DNA from: Hyphomonas pacifica
GTDB lineage: Bacteria; Pseudomonadota; Alphaproteobacteria; Caulobacterales; Hyphomonadaceae
Length of the DNA: 61,969 nt
Direction of reading: 5' to 3'
Assembly: GCF_000682675.1 (NCBI RefSeq)
Contig: NZ_AWFA01000013.1
Coordinates: 1 to 61,969 of the forward strand
Shown here: in pieces, positions 35,985 to 45,748 of the stretch
Position numbering within the stretch: position 1 is the stretch's first letter
Layout of the letters: the number at the start of each line of letters is the position of its first letter
Program-made: the position numbers and the translations under genes
Notes under the pieces: generated by a model
What the model saw: the letters and a program-made list of their open reading frames with translations, nothing else
Database searches by the model: none
Told to the model about the DNA's origin: nothing

Positions 35985-38915
35985 CTAGCGGCAGGAGGCT
36001 TGAATCTCCGATTTGGGGATGGGCGTCGGGCCGCAATTGCAGTTGTAGCCTTCCGGACAGAGCGGCTTTTTCGGGGGCGGCGGCGTTTCCGGTTCCGGCG
36101 GCTGATAGGTCGAGACCGGGGCTTGCGGCACTTCCGCTGACGGAATCTTCTCATAGGTCAGCACGGGTTCGACGACGTCGTAGAAGCCACTATCGCCTTC
36201 AGCGGATTCACCGCCATGAGATTCGCCGGCAGCGTCGCGCTGCGCCCTGGCGCTGTCCGTGTTGGCCAGCCACTGGTCCATACAGCCCTGCTGCTGGCCA
36301 TAGCTCTGCGCATTCGAGAGACAGGCGGAATAATAGGCGCCGGAATTGCGGTAGTAGAAATCGTCTGCGGCGCTGTTGCTGGACTGCGCTGCCTGCCGCT
36401 CGGCGCGTGCAGCCCGGCGGAGGGCGCGTTGTTCGGCATTGTACTGGCTGGTCGCCTTGCCGATGGTGGCGCTGTAGCTGTCCAGCGTATCTGCCTCCGC
36501 TTCCAGCTTGCCGCGATGGGCTTCAAAGCGTGACAGCATCAGCGCCGCACGCCAGCGCATCGGATCGGTCGGCGGCTTCGCTCTGTACGCGGCAAGGAAG
36601 GCGTTCACCTCTGCCAACTGGTTATTGAACGCATCCTGCTGGCAGTCATACCAGGCGATCCGGCGTTTCAGCGCATTCTTCTCGCGGCGGAGTGAATAGT
36701 CATCCACCATATTGTCGAAGTCCTCGAAACCCATGCCGGCGGTAGAGACGTAGGGCCGCTCTCCGCATCGGGAGGACCAGAGTGGTGTCTCCGGGGAATC
36801 ATTTAGCGCAATACGCATCGCCTGTGCCACGTCCGGCGTGATCGCGCCGCCATAGAGCGAGGCCATGGTGGTGCGTTGCAGGGCGTGGGCGGTGAGGGTG
36901 TCGCTTTCGAAGGGAATAAAGAGGCTGGACCCGCAGCACAGCCCGTTCGCGCCTGACGTTTCCTTGCCATGGGCGAGGAAAGCGTAGAGGCTGCCTTGCG
37001 CGATGTCCTGCCAGTCATCTCCCCAGGGGATCTCGAAAAAGCTGGCGGTCTCGACCTGCCATTTGCCGGCGGCTTCATCCCAGGCGGCGCGGTGCTCCAT
37101 GCGGGCGGCACCGATCTGGTCGGGAAACGCCCCTTCGCCTGCGGTGTACTCCTCCGGCGTGGTACCTTCCTTGAACACATAGACGCTATAAACCCCGTTC
37201 CGGAAGGTTGCATTAACGGGATCGACCGGGGACAGGATGACGAAGCCACGGTCCTGCAGAACCAGACGGAATGCGTTTTGCCCGACCGCTGTGCGCACTT
37301 CGGCAAGGCCTTTGATTTCCGGGAACAGAGACGCGCCGACAGGCCCGGAATACGCCGTTTGCAGAGGGGCGTCTGGGTTCAGGGCATTGGCGATGTGTCC
37401 CGTGTTCGACCGGTCGAGATAGGTGTCACTCTGCCAGACGCGGAAGGTCTCGGAGAGTTGGGTACCTGAAACAGACCAGCTGCCAGCGCTCACCCTTTCA
37501 TCCGCCTTGGACTCCATCAGCACGGCCGAGCACAGCAGCTTGTGATGTGCCGGCGCGTCCGGCAGGCGCTCGCAGGCTGCCTTGAGCTGGGGCCGCGCAT
37601 ATTCTCCGCCACAGCGCTTGACGAAATCGGTGAAGGCCAGTGCGCCATTCCCGGCATCAATGGCGAGTCCAAGCGCGGCCGATTCCGGGCCAGCACAGAT
37701 GTCGTAGGCGGCAAGGGGCACGACCCGCTTGCGGGCTGCGAGTGCCTGTTTCGTAGCCATGCGCGCTGCGACCCGTTCTGGTGTCATCTTCTGTTCGAAG
37801 GCGTCGAGCTTCTCGCATGTGTCCATCTTGTTCCGGAACAGGCAGGACTTGCGGTAAAGGCTGCGGACCAGCTGCGCATCGGCATCGATATCGCCTTCGG
37901 CTTCAATCCATTCGCCCCACTCATCGCAGGCGACCGGGTTCGCCATTTCCAGGCAGGCGCGCTCATACAGGTCGCGCGAATTATCATAGTAGGTGTACCG
38001 CAGCGGCGCGTATTTGGTGAGCCTGGCTGCGCTCTGGCAGCCCTGTGAGCTGCCCAGCGCGCAGGCTTTCATCAGCAATTCACGTTTGTTCACGCCAGCC
38101 GGGGCATCGCTGTAGGAGATCTGTTGTTCCAGCGCGAAGCCAAGCTCGAAACAGCTTTTCGGATCGCCCGCATTGCAGGCGTCGAGCTGGTACTGGGTCT
38201 TCTCCTGCGTCGTCTTGGCAGAATATTGTTTCCGGGCAATTTTGCGTGCCGGATGATCGTCCGGCAGATCTGTGACCAGCAGATAGCTTTTGCTCAGCCA
38301 GAGTAGGCTTGCCCGTTCCTTCGCGGCAGCGAACGCGTCTGCATCGGTGCCATTGAAGAGTTCCGCGCGTTCACAGGCTTTGGTTTGGCCCAGTCGGCAG
38401 GCGGTGTCGTAATGGGCCGCTGCAGCGTCGAAGTCCGGTGGCATTGTGACACCTGCGCTAAGCTGATCGGCGGCAGTCAGGCAGAGCTGCGCCGAGCCGC
38501 GTTCGCAGCCAAGCACGGCCATCTCATAGCCGGTGTCCGGGCTTGCCTGTTCCGGCCGGAAGTCATCGCCAAGCGTCCAGCGGGCCTTTAGTTCTGCGGC
38601 TCCTGCGGCGGCCAAGCATTCCGCCTCACCGCCCTCCCGGCAGCCCTTTTCCAGCAAAACCGCGATTTCCGGCGCGTTGAGGATGTATTTCTGGTTGGCG
38701 ATGTTGCGGCCCAACTGGGCGGCTTTCGTACAGGCCGCAGCGGCGCCGGCATCGCAGGCCTCGATATAGGTTCGGACCTGTTTCTCGTCCTTTTGGCGAG
38801 CGGCTTTCTCCATCAGTGCCTCAGCCTTCGCGGAGACTTCCGGGGTGGCATGGGCTGGCGCGCTGAGACATATCACCAGCGCTCCGAGCGCTGTCACGAT
38901 GGCCGCAGATTTCAT
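35985..38915 (-). CDS. Large exported protein with Cys-paired Sel1-like repeats
   Basis: A 976-residue protein with a signal peptide (MKSAAIVTALGALVICLSAPAHA). Residues about 50-380 contain eight helical repeats with paired cysteines (e.g. EACDAGAAAACTKAAQLG, KGCREGGEAECLAAAGAAEL, LGCERGSAQLCLTAADQL, YDTACRLGQTKACERAELF, KACALGSSQGCQSAARL), the pattern of Sel1/Hcp-type repeats stabilised by disulphides. The middle (about 400-740) has no recognised domain; a long Arg/Ala-rich helix follows, then a Pro-rich segment and a Cys-rich end (LCPEGYNCNCGP). The ATG at 38915 has an AGGAGAG site. Function unknown; an envelope scaffold is plausible. Confidence 0.85.
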   Translation of the reverse strand: MKSAAIVTALGALVICLSAPAHATPEVSAKAEALMEKAARQKDEKQVRTYIEACDAGAAAACTKAAQLGRNIANQKYILNAPEIAVLLEKGCREGGEAECLAAAGAAELKARWTLGDDFRPEQASPDTGYEMAVLGCERGSAQLCLTAADQLSAGVTMPPDFDAAAAHYDTACRLGQTKACERAELFNGTDADAFAAAKERASLLWLSKSYLLVTDLPDDHPARKIARKQYSAKTTQEKTQYQLDACNAGDPKSCFELGFALEQQISYSDAPAGVNKRELLMKACALGSSQGCQSAARLTKYAPLRYTYYDNSRDLYERACLEMANPVACDEWGEWIEAEGDIDADAQLVRSLYRKSCLFRNKMDTCEKLDAFEQKMTPERVAARMATKQALAARKRVVPLAAYDICAGPESAALGLAIDAGNGALAFTDFVKRCGGEYARPQLKAACERLPDAPAHHKLLCSAVLMESKADERVSAGSWSVSGTQLSETFRVWQSDTYLDRSNTGHIANALNPDAPLQTAYSGPVGASLFPEIKGLAEVRTAVGQNAFRLVLQDRGFVILSPVDPVNATFRNGVYSVYVFKEGTTPEEYTAGEGAFPDQIGAARMEHRAAWDEAAGKWQVETASFFEIPWGDDWQDIAQGSLYAFLAHGKETSGANGLCCGSSLFIPFESDTLTAHALQRTTMASLYGGAITPDVAQAMRIALNDSPETPLWSSRCGERPYVSTAGMGFEDFDNMVDDYSLRREKNALKRRIAWYDCQQDAFNNQLAEVNAFLAAYRAKPPTDPMRWRAALMLSRFEAHRGKLEAEADTLDSYSATIGKATSQYNAEQRALRRAARAERQAAQSSNSAADDFYYRNSGAYYSACLSNAQSYGQQQGCMDQWLANTDSARAQRDAAGESHGGESAEGDSGFYDVVEPVLTYEKIPSAEVPQAPVSTYQPPEPETPPPPKKPLCPEGYNCNCGPTPIPKSEIQASCR

Positions 38916-39058
38916 CAATCTCTCCTGGTGTCCCTCTCATGGGAGCCGAAGAGATGGATGGCACCCATTTCACATCCTTCCCGGATGCAAAATGAATGGA
39001 AGCCGAACATAGGTTAAAAACCGGGAAATTTCCGATAGTTTTCAGCCGGGAAGGGCGT

Positions 39059-39688
39059 TTATTCGCCCCAGCGGGTCACGATGTGGCCGATGTCGGCGCG
39101 GGCGCGTTCTGGCGGGTTTACCTTTGATGTGCCGAGATAGATGAAGCCGGCGACGCGTTCGCTGCCGGTCAGGCCCAGCACATTGGCGACCTGCGCGTCA
39201 AAGGCGGGCCACTCGCTCAGCCATGATCCGGCAAACCCGCTGGCATTGGCGGCCAGTAGCAGATTGTAGCAGACGGCCCCGGCAGAGAGTTCCTGCTCCC
39301 AGACAGGCGTGCGGCCATCATCGACAGGAGACGAGATCACCGCCACCATGACCGGCGCACGCAGGGGCAGGCCGGCGGCCTCTATCAGGTCTTTCGATTC
39401 CACGTCCTTCTTGGTCTCACCCACAATACGCGCCAGTTGTTTGCCGAATTTTGCCCGTGCTTCACCCTCAAACACAATGAAGCGCCAGGGGGACAGCTTG
39501 CGGTGATCCGGCACGCGCGCGGCGATGGTCAGGATTTCGTCCAGCTCTTCAGGGCTCGGCCCCGGTTCACCAATGAATTGCTTGCCGGCCGACCGGCGCA
39601 AGGCCAGCAGCTGACGCGCTTCGGCGCTGGGGCGGACAGGCAGCATCGGCGTACCGACCGGCGGCGCGGGGGGGAATGTCTTCGTCAT
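39059..39688 (-). CDS. Nitroreductase-family flavoprotein
   Basis: A 209-residue FMN-dependent NAD(P)H oxidoreductase. The N terminus RRSAGKQFIGEPGPSPEELDEILTIAARVPDHRKLSPWRFIVFEG holds the flavin-binding residues, and AGAVCYNLLLAANASGFAGSWLSEWP and IYLGTSKVNPPERARADI are the other family motifs. These enzymes reduce nitroaromatics, quinones or flavins. It is 130 bases from the TetR gene, divergently arranged, so it shares the operator region; it could be co-regulated. Confidence 0.9.
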   Translation of the reverse strand: MTKTFPPAPPVGTPMLPVRPSAEARQLLALRRSAGKQFIGEPGPSPEELDEILTIAARVPDHRKLSPWRFIVFEGEARAKFGKQLARIVGETKKDVESKDLIEAAGLPLRAPVMVAVISSPVDDGRTPVWEQELSAGAVCYNLLLAANASGFAGSWLSEWPAFDAQVANVLGLTGSERVAGFIYLGTSKVNPPERARADIGHIVTRWGE

Positions 39689-39774
39689 TCTGGCTAGATA
39701 GGCGCGTATCCGTCACAGGGGAACCGCCATCCTAAAATAACAGACTTGCCGGAAATGCATGGACAGAGTAGTTT

Positions 39775-39802
39775 AGTGAACAGTGTTCACTTTTCGAACA
39801 CT
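39775..39802. promoter_or_regulatory. Palindromic operator for the TetR-family regulator
   Basis: AGTGAACA (39775-39782), a central G, and TGTTCACT (39784-39791) form a perfect 17-base palindrome. It overlaps a second inverted repeat, AGTGTTC (39782-39788) with GAACACT (39796-39802). Sited 20 bases upstream of the TetR ATG, it is well placed to repress the TetR-RND operon and possibly the divergent nitroreductase gene. Confidence 0.8.
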
Positions 39803-39821
39803 CATTTTCCCAAGGTGGGCC

Positions 39822-40523
39822 ATGCAGACTGACATTCCCGTTGAGAAAACCCCGGCCGGGCGCCGTCGCAAGCGCGTGCGGGATTCCATCATCGCTGCTG
39901 CGGAGAAGGTCTTCGCGCGCGAGGGGGAAAGCGGCCTGTCGATCCGCCGCCTGGCAGAGGAAATCGACTATTCGCCGTCTGCTATCTACAAATATTTCGA
40001 GTCCAAGGAAGAACTGATCGATCAGTTGAAAGAGGCTTTCTTCGAGCGCCTGATGGATCGCGTGGACACGAGTTCCAATGCTGACCGCCCATTTGAAGAC
40101 CGGGCACGGGCCTGCCTCATCACTTATGTCGAAACGGCAACCAACCGGCCTTACCATTACGCCGCCGCCTTTTCTTCCATCGAGCAGAAGGATGAGTGCA
40201 CCCCGGCCGCGCCCAAGAACTGGGACGAGTTCATGACCACAAACAAGGGCAAGGCCTTCAGTGTTCTGGTCAACATGGTAGAAGAGGGTCAGGCGCTGGG
40301 CATGTTCGATCGCGCGCTGGAGCCGGTTCACGCGGCCAAATCCCTCTGGGCGTCGCTGCACGGACTGGCGCAGCTGGTCATCCATGTTCCACATTTTGAG
40401 CGGCTGATCCCGGATGATGGCTCAGCCACCACAACAGATTTTATAACATTTCACGCCAATCTGCTGATCCGGGGGTTGCAGGCCCAACCGGCGTCAGTGG
40501 CGAAAGATATAAAGACGGGGTAG
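39822..40523 (+). CDS. TetR/AcrR-family repressor of the efflux operon
   Basis: A 233-residue regulator. The N-terminal domain (RDSIIAAAEKVFAREGESGLSIRRLAEEIDYSPSAIYKYFESKEELIDQLK) is a classic TetR helix-turn-helix; the remainder is the ligand-binding helical domain. I chose the ATG at 39822, where AAGGTGGG gives a ribosome binding site; a longer reading would run into the operator. Its stop is five bases from the membrane-fusion gene, so it is the first gene of the operon and probably controls itself through the palindrome at 39775-39802. Confidence 0.92.
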   Translation: MQTDIPVEKTPAGRRRKRVRDSIIAAAEKVFAREGESGLSIRRLAEEIDYSPSAIYKYFESKEELIDQLKEAFFERLMDRVDTSSNADRPFEDRARACLITYVETATNRPYHYAAAFSSIEQKDECTPAAPKNWDEFMTTNKGKAFSVLVNMVEEGQALGMFDRALEPVHAAKSLWASLHGLAQLVIHVPHFERLIPDDGSATTTDFITFHANLLIRGLQAQPASVAKDIKTG

Positions 40524-40528
40524 GGGCC

Positions 40529-41713
40529 ATGAGCGAAACAGATAACATGACCGGAGATATCGTGCGGGAGAAGCGGCCAGGTCTGGCAAAGGGACTGATA
40601 TTCCTTGTGCTGCTGGTTCTGGCTGTTGTGGCGATGCTGTTCGGTGCAACACTGCTGCGCAGTGTGGAAGGGCCGAAAGTGGCGGTCAATGCGCCTGTGC
40701 CATTGACGGTGTCGGTACGCCCGGTGGAGTTGACCGAGGCCTTTACCCTGCAGGAGACTTATTCCGGCCTGGCAGAAGCGCGCCGCACCAGCCAACTTGG
40801 CTTTTCCACAGGCGGACGGATAGAAGACATTGCTGTTGACGTCGGCGATACGGTGAAAGCCGGGCAGACCCTGGCGCGCCTTGATACGCGCGGCCTGCGG
40901 GCACAGCTGGTCTCGGCAGAGGCAGTTGTGGAAGAGGCGCGCGCCGCCCATTCCTTGGCGATGAACACGGTTGGGCGCCAGCGCCGGCTGAGCCTTCAGG
41001 GTCATGTCTCACCGCAAGCGGTGGATGAGGCAGAGGCTCAGGCAGGCACCGCGCTCGCCCGCGTCGAAGCCGCCAAGGCACAGGCCGACATTCTTCGTGT
41101 GCAGATTGATCTTGCGCGTATTACCGCTCCGTTTGACGGCGTGGTCACCGCCCGCACCTCTGATGAAGGCGCCATTGCCGGGGCGGGGCAGCCCTTGCTG
41201 CAACTGGTCGAGACCGGCCATCTGGAAGCGCGCATCGGCCTGCCAGCGGCAACCGCCGCTCGCCTACAGTCCGGGGAAGCCTATGATTTAAGCGCCGATA
41301 CCGGCACAGTAGAGGCCACTTTGCGCAGCGTAACGGGCGTGATTGACCCTAATCAGCGTACGGTGGCGGCCATGTTCGACATTGCCAATTCCGGCGAGCT
41401 GGCATCAGGCGCGGTCGTGCGGCTGTCCATGGCGCGAGACATTGATGAGCCGGGCTTCTGGGTGCCGGTGAAATCCCTTTCCACCGCATCGCGCGGTCTG
41501 TGGACGGTGTATGTTGCAGCGCCCGTCAATGGTGGGTTCAAGGTTGAGCCTCGACCGGTCGAGATGGTGCACACAGACGGGGAGCGCGCCTTCGTGCGCG
41601 GTCCGGTGACGGAAGGCGAACTGATCATCATAGACGGCCTGCAACGCGTCGTGCCCGGAATGCTGGTTGAGCCGCGTGACAGCCAGCAGGCTGCCACGGT
41701 TAATGGCGGCTAG
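40529..41713 (+). CDS. RND efflux periplasmic adaptor (membrane fusion protein)
   Basis: A 394-residue adaptor linking the inner-membrane pump to an outer-membrane channel. One N-terminal membrane anchor (GLIFLVLLVLAVVAMLFGATLL), then lipoyl-type half-motifs GFSTGGRIEDIAVDVGDTVKAGQTLARLDTRGL and ITAPFDGVVTARTSDEGAIAGAGQPLLQLVE around a helical hairpin rich in Ala/Glu. The last part carries the beta-barrel and membrane-proximal domains. The ATG is preceded by GGGGCC-like spacing after TetR. No TolC-type channel is encoded nearby. Confidence 0.93.
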   Translation: MSETDNMTGDIVREKRPGLAKGLIFLVLLVLAVVAMLFGATLLRSVEGPKVAVNAPVPLTVSVRPVELTEAFTLQETYSGLAEARRTSQLGFSTGGRIEDIAVDVGDTVKAGQTLARLDTRGLRAQLVSAEAVVEEARAAHSLAMNTVGRQRRLSLQGHVSPQAVDEAEAQAGTALARVEAAKAQADILRVQIDLARITAPFDGVVTARTSDEGAIAGAGQPLLQLVETGHLEARIGLPAATAARLQSGEAYDLSADTGTVEATLRSVTGVIDPNQRTVAAMFDIANSGELASGAVVRLSMARDIDEPGFWVPVKSLSTASRGLWTVYVAAPVNGGFKVEPRPVEMVHTDGERAFVRGPVTEGELIIIDGLQRVVPGMLVEPRDSQQAATVNGG

Positions 41714-41727
41714 GGAGCGCCCGCGTC

Positions 41728-44700
41728 ATGTCCACGCTTTTTTTCAAGCTGCCCCGGCTCGCTGTTCTGGCCATTCTCGTCGTCCTGATGGGCGGCCTTG
41801 GTGCCATGCTGACGCTCGGTCGTCAGGAAGACCCGACCCTGATCGAACGGTATGGCTATGTTCTGACGACCTATCCCGGCGCAGATGCCGAACGGGTCGA
41901 GGCGCTGGTGTCCGAACCTTTGGAAGCGGCGCTGATGGAGCTGCCGGAAGTCGATGAGGTCAGTTCGGCCAGCCGGAATGGCTTCTCCCAGATTGCCTTG
42001 CAGATCCGCGACGACCTGAGCGAATCCGAGGTCGATGATGCCTGGACACTGATCCGGGCAAAGGTTGAGACCGCGCGCTCCGAATTTCCGGAAGGAACGG
42101 GTATTCCGGAAGTGAACCGGCAATATGTCGGTGCAGCCACTCTGGTAATCGGCCTGACCTGGGAAGGTGAAGCCGAGCCGCCCCTGACCGTGATCCGCCG
42201 GATGGCGCTGGATCTTGAAGACCGCTTTCAGCGCCTTCCGGGCACGGAGCTGACCGATACGTTCGGCATGCCGGATGAGGAAGTGCGCGTCGTCATAGAC
42301 CCGCAGGTCCTGTCTGCTGCGGGCCTGTCCTTCCGTCAGGCGGCCGGGCTGATTGCCTCTGCCGACAGCAAGACGCCGGCCGGCCGTCTCAGAAGTTCCG
42401 GCGGTACTATTGGCCTGCAGGTCGGTGGGGAATTCGACAGCATCGCCCGCATCCGCGAAGTGCCGCTGCTGCAACGCCAGGATGGCTCTGCCGTTCGGGT
42501 GGGCGATGTCGCGCGGGTCGAGAAAGGTTTTGCCGATCCGCTGCCGCGCAAGGCCTTGGAAAACAACAAGCGTACCGTGCTGATCGGCGTCTATATTTCG
42601 CCCAATCAGCGCGTCGACAAATGGGCTGAAAATGCCCGTGCCATCGTGCATGATTACGCCGCCAACACGCCGCCCGGCCTGAAGATTGAAACCGTGTTCG
42701 ACCAGAGTGTCTACACGACGGACCGACTGAACGGGCTTGCGAAGAATTTGATGTTCTCGGCGCTGATCGTGTTCGTCGTGCTGTTCATCACCATGGGGTG
42801 GCGCTCGGCCATCGTGGTTGGCACGGCCATTCCGCTGACGGTCAGCCTCGTCCTGATCCTGTTCAATGTGTTCGGCCATCCGCTGCACCAGATGTCGGTG
42901 ACGGGCCTCGTCATTTCGCTCGGTCTACTGATCGATAATGCCATTGTCGTGGTGGATGATTTTGATCAGCTGCGTGGCAAGGGCTTTTCGCGGATGGAGG
43001 CGATCCGTAAATCACTTCGTCACTTGGCTGCGCCGCTCGCCGCCTCGACGCTGACCACGGCACTCGCCTTTGCGCCGATTGCCATGCTGCCCGGCGGGGC
43101 GGGTGAGTTTGTCGGCATGATCGGCCTGTCGGTCGTGTTCTCGATAACCGCCTCCTTCATCGTCTCGATCACCGTCATTCCCGCCATGGCGGGCTGGTTT
43201 GACCGCCAGCGCTCCTGGGAAACCGGCAATGCCAAGCGTCCGCGGCGTTGGTGGCGAGATGGCGTGCACAGCGATTTCCTGTCTGATGGCTATCGTACGA
43301 CGGTTGAGGCCGTGTTGCGCTTTCCGCCGTTGGGCATCGTGCTCAGCATTTTCCCGGCGCTGCTCGGCTTTTACCTGGTCGGTCAATTGCCGACACAATT
43401 CTTTCCGCAGACGGAACGCGACCAGTTTCAGGTCTCGATGCAACTCGCGCCAGAAGCCGACATTTCCGACACCGAAAGTGTCGTGCGCCGCGCGACGGAA
43501 ATGATCCAGTCCGTTGAGGGCGTCAAATCCGTCACTTGGGTGCTGGGCGAACCGTCCCCACGTGTCTATTACAATGCCATCAACAATACCGAAGGCGTTG
43601 AGGGCTTTGCTTCTGGCTGGGTACAGCTGGATGGCAATCAGCGCACGCGCCAGACCGTGGGTGAGGTACAGCGCATACTGCGTGAGGAATTCCCCAGCGC
43701 GCGGTTTCTGGCTTTGCCGTTTGAGCAGGGGCCGCCCGCCGATGCACCAATTGAGTTCCGTATCATGGGTGATGATTTCGACACGCTGAACATGATCGGC
43801 GATCATACCCGCGCGATCCTGAGCCAGACGCCCGGCGTCACCTACTCCGTCGCCTCGCTGCAACTCGGCGCACCGACCATTCGTTTGCAAGCAGATGAAG
43901 CGGCCACCGCCCTTGTAGGCGAGCGTCTGACAGACATTGCCGCAGACCTCAGCGCCGAACTGGAAGGCGTGCGGGCAGGCTCCGTGCTTGAAGGCACTGA
44001 GGAGCTTCCCGTGAAGGTCATCGCGCCGATGTCCCGGCGTACCGGCATGTCAGACCTGCGCTCGGCCGCGGTCGGGCAGGGCACGGGCACGCCGATTGCT
44101 GCGCTGGGCGAAGTAACGCTGACGCCGGAAACGGCCGTCATTACACGCCGCAACGGACAGCGCATGAACCAGATCCTTGCTTTTCTTGATCCGTACACGC
44201 TGCCCGCGCCAGTTCTGGAGGACTATCAAAAACGCCTTGAGGCCAGCGATTTCCATGTGCCCGCAGGCTATGAGATTGTGATCGGTGGAGAAGCGGAGAA
44301 CTCCAGCGATGCCATTGGCAATCTTGCTGCGGTCGGCATCCCCCTCGTCATGGTGATGGCGGGCGCCATCATGCTGGTGTTCAACTCCTTCCGCATGATG
44401 CTGTTGGTGCTCACCACGGGCTTCCTGTCCCTCGGTCTCGCCTTTTTCGGTGTGTGGCTGTTCAATCTGCCCTTCGGCTTCAATGCGATCATTGGCGGCT
44501 TTGGCCTGTTCGGCATCGCGATCAACGGCTCCATCGTCGTCTTGTCTCTCTTGAGGGCCAGTCCCGAGGCGATGGCGGATGATGTCATCGCCCAGCGGGA
44601 AATCGTCGTCGATGCGACGCGCCACATCGTGGCCACCACGCTGACCACAATGGGCGGTTTCGTGCCGATTCTTCTGTCTGGCGACGCGTTCTGGATGCCG

Positions 44701-44847
44701 CTGGCGGCGGGGATTTCCGGTGGTGTGGCCGGGTCAGCCCTGTTGGCGCTGTATTTCACGCCAGCGGTCTTCCGCATCACGACACTGAAGCCGGTACGGC
44801 GCACCTTCACCTATCTGTTTAATCGCAAGGAAATGTCGGCGAGCTAA
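41728..44847 (+). CDS. RND efflux pump inner-membrane permease
   Basis: A 1039-residue AcrB-family proton-driven exporter with twelve predicted helices and two large periplasmic loops. The start is MSTLFFKLPRLAVLAILVVLMGG. The fourth-helix proton-relay motif reads GLLIDNAIVVVDD: the first Asp is kept but the second, Asp408 in AcrB, is Asn. This sub-group is common in proteobacteria but differs from the textbook pump. Periplasmic loops have typical PN1/PC2 strands. Substrates unknown; TetR, adaptor and pump form a compact operon. Confidence 0.93.
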   Translation: MSTLFFKLPRLAVLAILVVLMGGLGAMLTLGRQEDPTLIERYGYVLTTYPGADAERVEALVSEPLEAALMELPEVDEVSSASRNGFSQIALQIRDDLSESEVDDAWTLIRAKVETARSEFPEGTGIPEVNRQYVGAATLVIGLTWEGEAEPPLTVIRRMALDLEDRFQRLPGTELTDTFGMPDEEVRVVIDPQVLSAAGLSFRQAAGLIASADSKTPAGRLRSSGGTIGLQVGGEFDSIARIREVPLLQRQDGSAVRVGDVARVEKGFADPLPRKALENNKRTVLIGVYISPNQRVDKWAENARAIVHDYAANTPPGLKIETVFDQSVYTTDRLNGLAKNLMFSALIVFVVLFITMGWRSAIVVGTAIPLTVSLVLILFNVFGHPLHQMSVTGLVISLGLLIDNAIVVVDDFDQLRGKGFSRMEAIRKSLRHLAAPLAASTLTTALAFAPIAMLPGGAGEFVGMIGLSVVFSITASFIVSITVIPAMAGWFDRQRSWETGNAKRPRRWWRDGVHSDFLSDGYRTTVEAVLRFPPLGIVLSIFPALLGFYLVGQLPTQFFPQTERDQFQVSMQLAPEADISDTESVVRRATEMIQSVEGVKSVTWVLGEPSPRVYYNAINNTEGVEGFASGWVQLDGNQRTRQTVGEVQRILREEFPSARFLALPFEQGPPADAPIEFRIMGDDFDTLNMIGDHTRAILSQTPGVTYSVASLQLGAPTIRLQADEAATALVGERLTDIAADLSAELEGVRAGSVLEGTEELPVKVIAPMSRRTGMSDLRSAAVGQGTGTPIAALGEVTLTPETAVITRRNGQRMNQILAFLDPYTLPAPVLEDYQKRLEASDFHVPAGYEIVIGGEAENSSDAIGNLAAVGIPLVMVMAGAIMLVFNSFRMMLLVLTTGFLSLGLAFFGVWLFNLPFGFNAIIGGFGLFGIAINGSIVVLSLLRASPEAMADDVIAQREIVVDATRHIVATTLTTMGGFVPILLSGDAFWMPLAAGISGGVAGSALLALYFTPAVFRITTLKPVRRTFTYLFNRKEMSAS

Positions 44848-44922
44848 TCAAGGATCAGGTCTTGCCACTTGGGAAGTGATCCCCCATCTCGCTTGGATCA
44901 GGGAAAGAAAGGGACCCCCGAC

Positions 44923-45735
44923 ATGCCAGAGAACCCGGATATCGGCGCCCCCGCGCCTGCCTGGAGCCGTCTGCGTTTCGAGGCCCGTGCCGCTGCAGCA
45001 GATGAACCGACCCTGTCGAGCTATCTGAACTCTGCGATTCTGGCGCATTCCACGCTGTGCCAGGCGCTGTCTTTCCATCTGGCGGAAAAGCTGGGCAGCC
45101 CGGTGATGAGCACCCAGCAGATCCGGCATGTCCTGTCCGAAGCCTATAATGCAGACCGCACACTGGTAGAGGCCGCCGAGGCCGACATGCAGGCGGTGCT
45201 TGAACGAGACCCGGCCTGCCGCGGCATGTTGCAGCCTTTCCTGTTCTTCAAGGGCTTCCTGGCGCTGCAGACCTATCGCGTCGCGCATCAGCTCTGGGGT
45301 GAGGGTCGCGAGACACTGGCCTTCTACTTCCAGAGCCGCGCTTCGGAACTGTTCGGCGTAGACGCCCACCCCGCCGCCCGCATCGGCAAGTCTGTCATGC
45401 TGGACCATGCCTCTGGCATCACGATCGGCGAGACGGCGGTGGTGGGCGATGGCTGCTCTCTGCTGCACGGCGTCACGCTGGGCGGCACCGGCAAGGAAGT
45501 CGGCGACCGTCACCCGAAAATCGGCAAGGGCGTGCTGCTCTCTGTAGGCGCAAAAGTGCTGGGCAACATCACGATTGGCGATGAGGCGAAGGTGGCCGCA
45601 GGCAGCGTGGTGCTGAAAGACGTGCCTGCGCATTGCACTGTGGCAGGCGTTCCAGCGAAGATTGTCAGCGGGCCATCCTGCTGCCATCCGGCTGAAACAA
45701 TGGATCAGACGATTCCCGACGAAGCGTCTAAATAA
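44923..45735 (+). CDS. cysE: Serine O-acetyltransferase
   Basis: A 270-residue left-handed beta-helix enzyme that acetylates L-serine with acetyl-CoA, the first committed step of cysteine synthesis. The helical N-terminal domain (SRLRFEARAAAADEPTLSSYLNSAILAHSTL) precedes hexapeptide repeats with the catalytic His in MLDHASGITIGETAVVG and in LLHGVTLGGTG. KDVPAHCTVAGVPAKIV ends the repeats. I chose the ATG at 44923, with an AAAGGGA site upstream. Its C-terminal end (AETMDQTIPDEASK) is short; feedback inhibition by cysteine normally depends on that tail. Confidence 0.94.
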   Translation: MPENPDIGAPAPAWSRLRFEARAAAADEPTLSSYLNSAILAHSTLCQALSFHLAEKLGSPVMSTQQIRHVLSEAYNADRTLVEAAEADMQAVLERDPACRGMLQPFLFFKGFLALQTYRVAHQLWGEGRETLAFYFQSRASELFGVDAHPAARIGKSVMLDHASGITIGETAVVGDGCSLLHGVTLGGTGKEVGDRHPKIGKGVLLSVGAKVLGNITIGDEAKVAAGSVVLKDVPAHCTVAGVPAKIVSGPSCCHPAETMDQTIPDEASK

Positions 45736-45748
45736 TTGCGATATTCCC

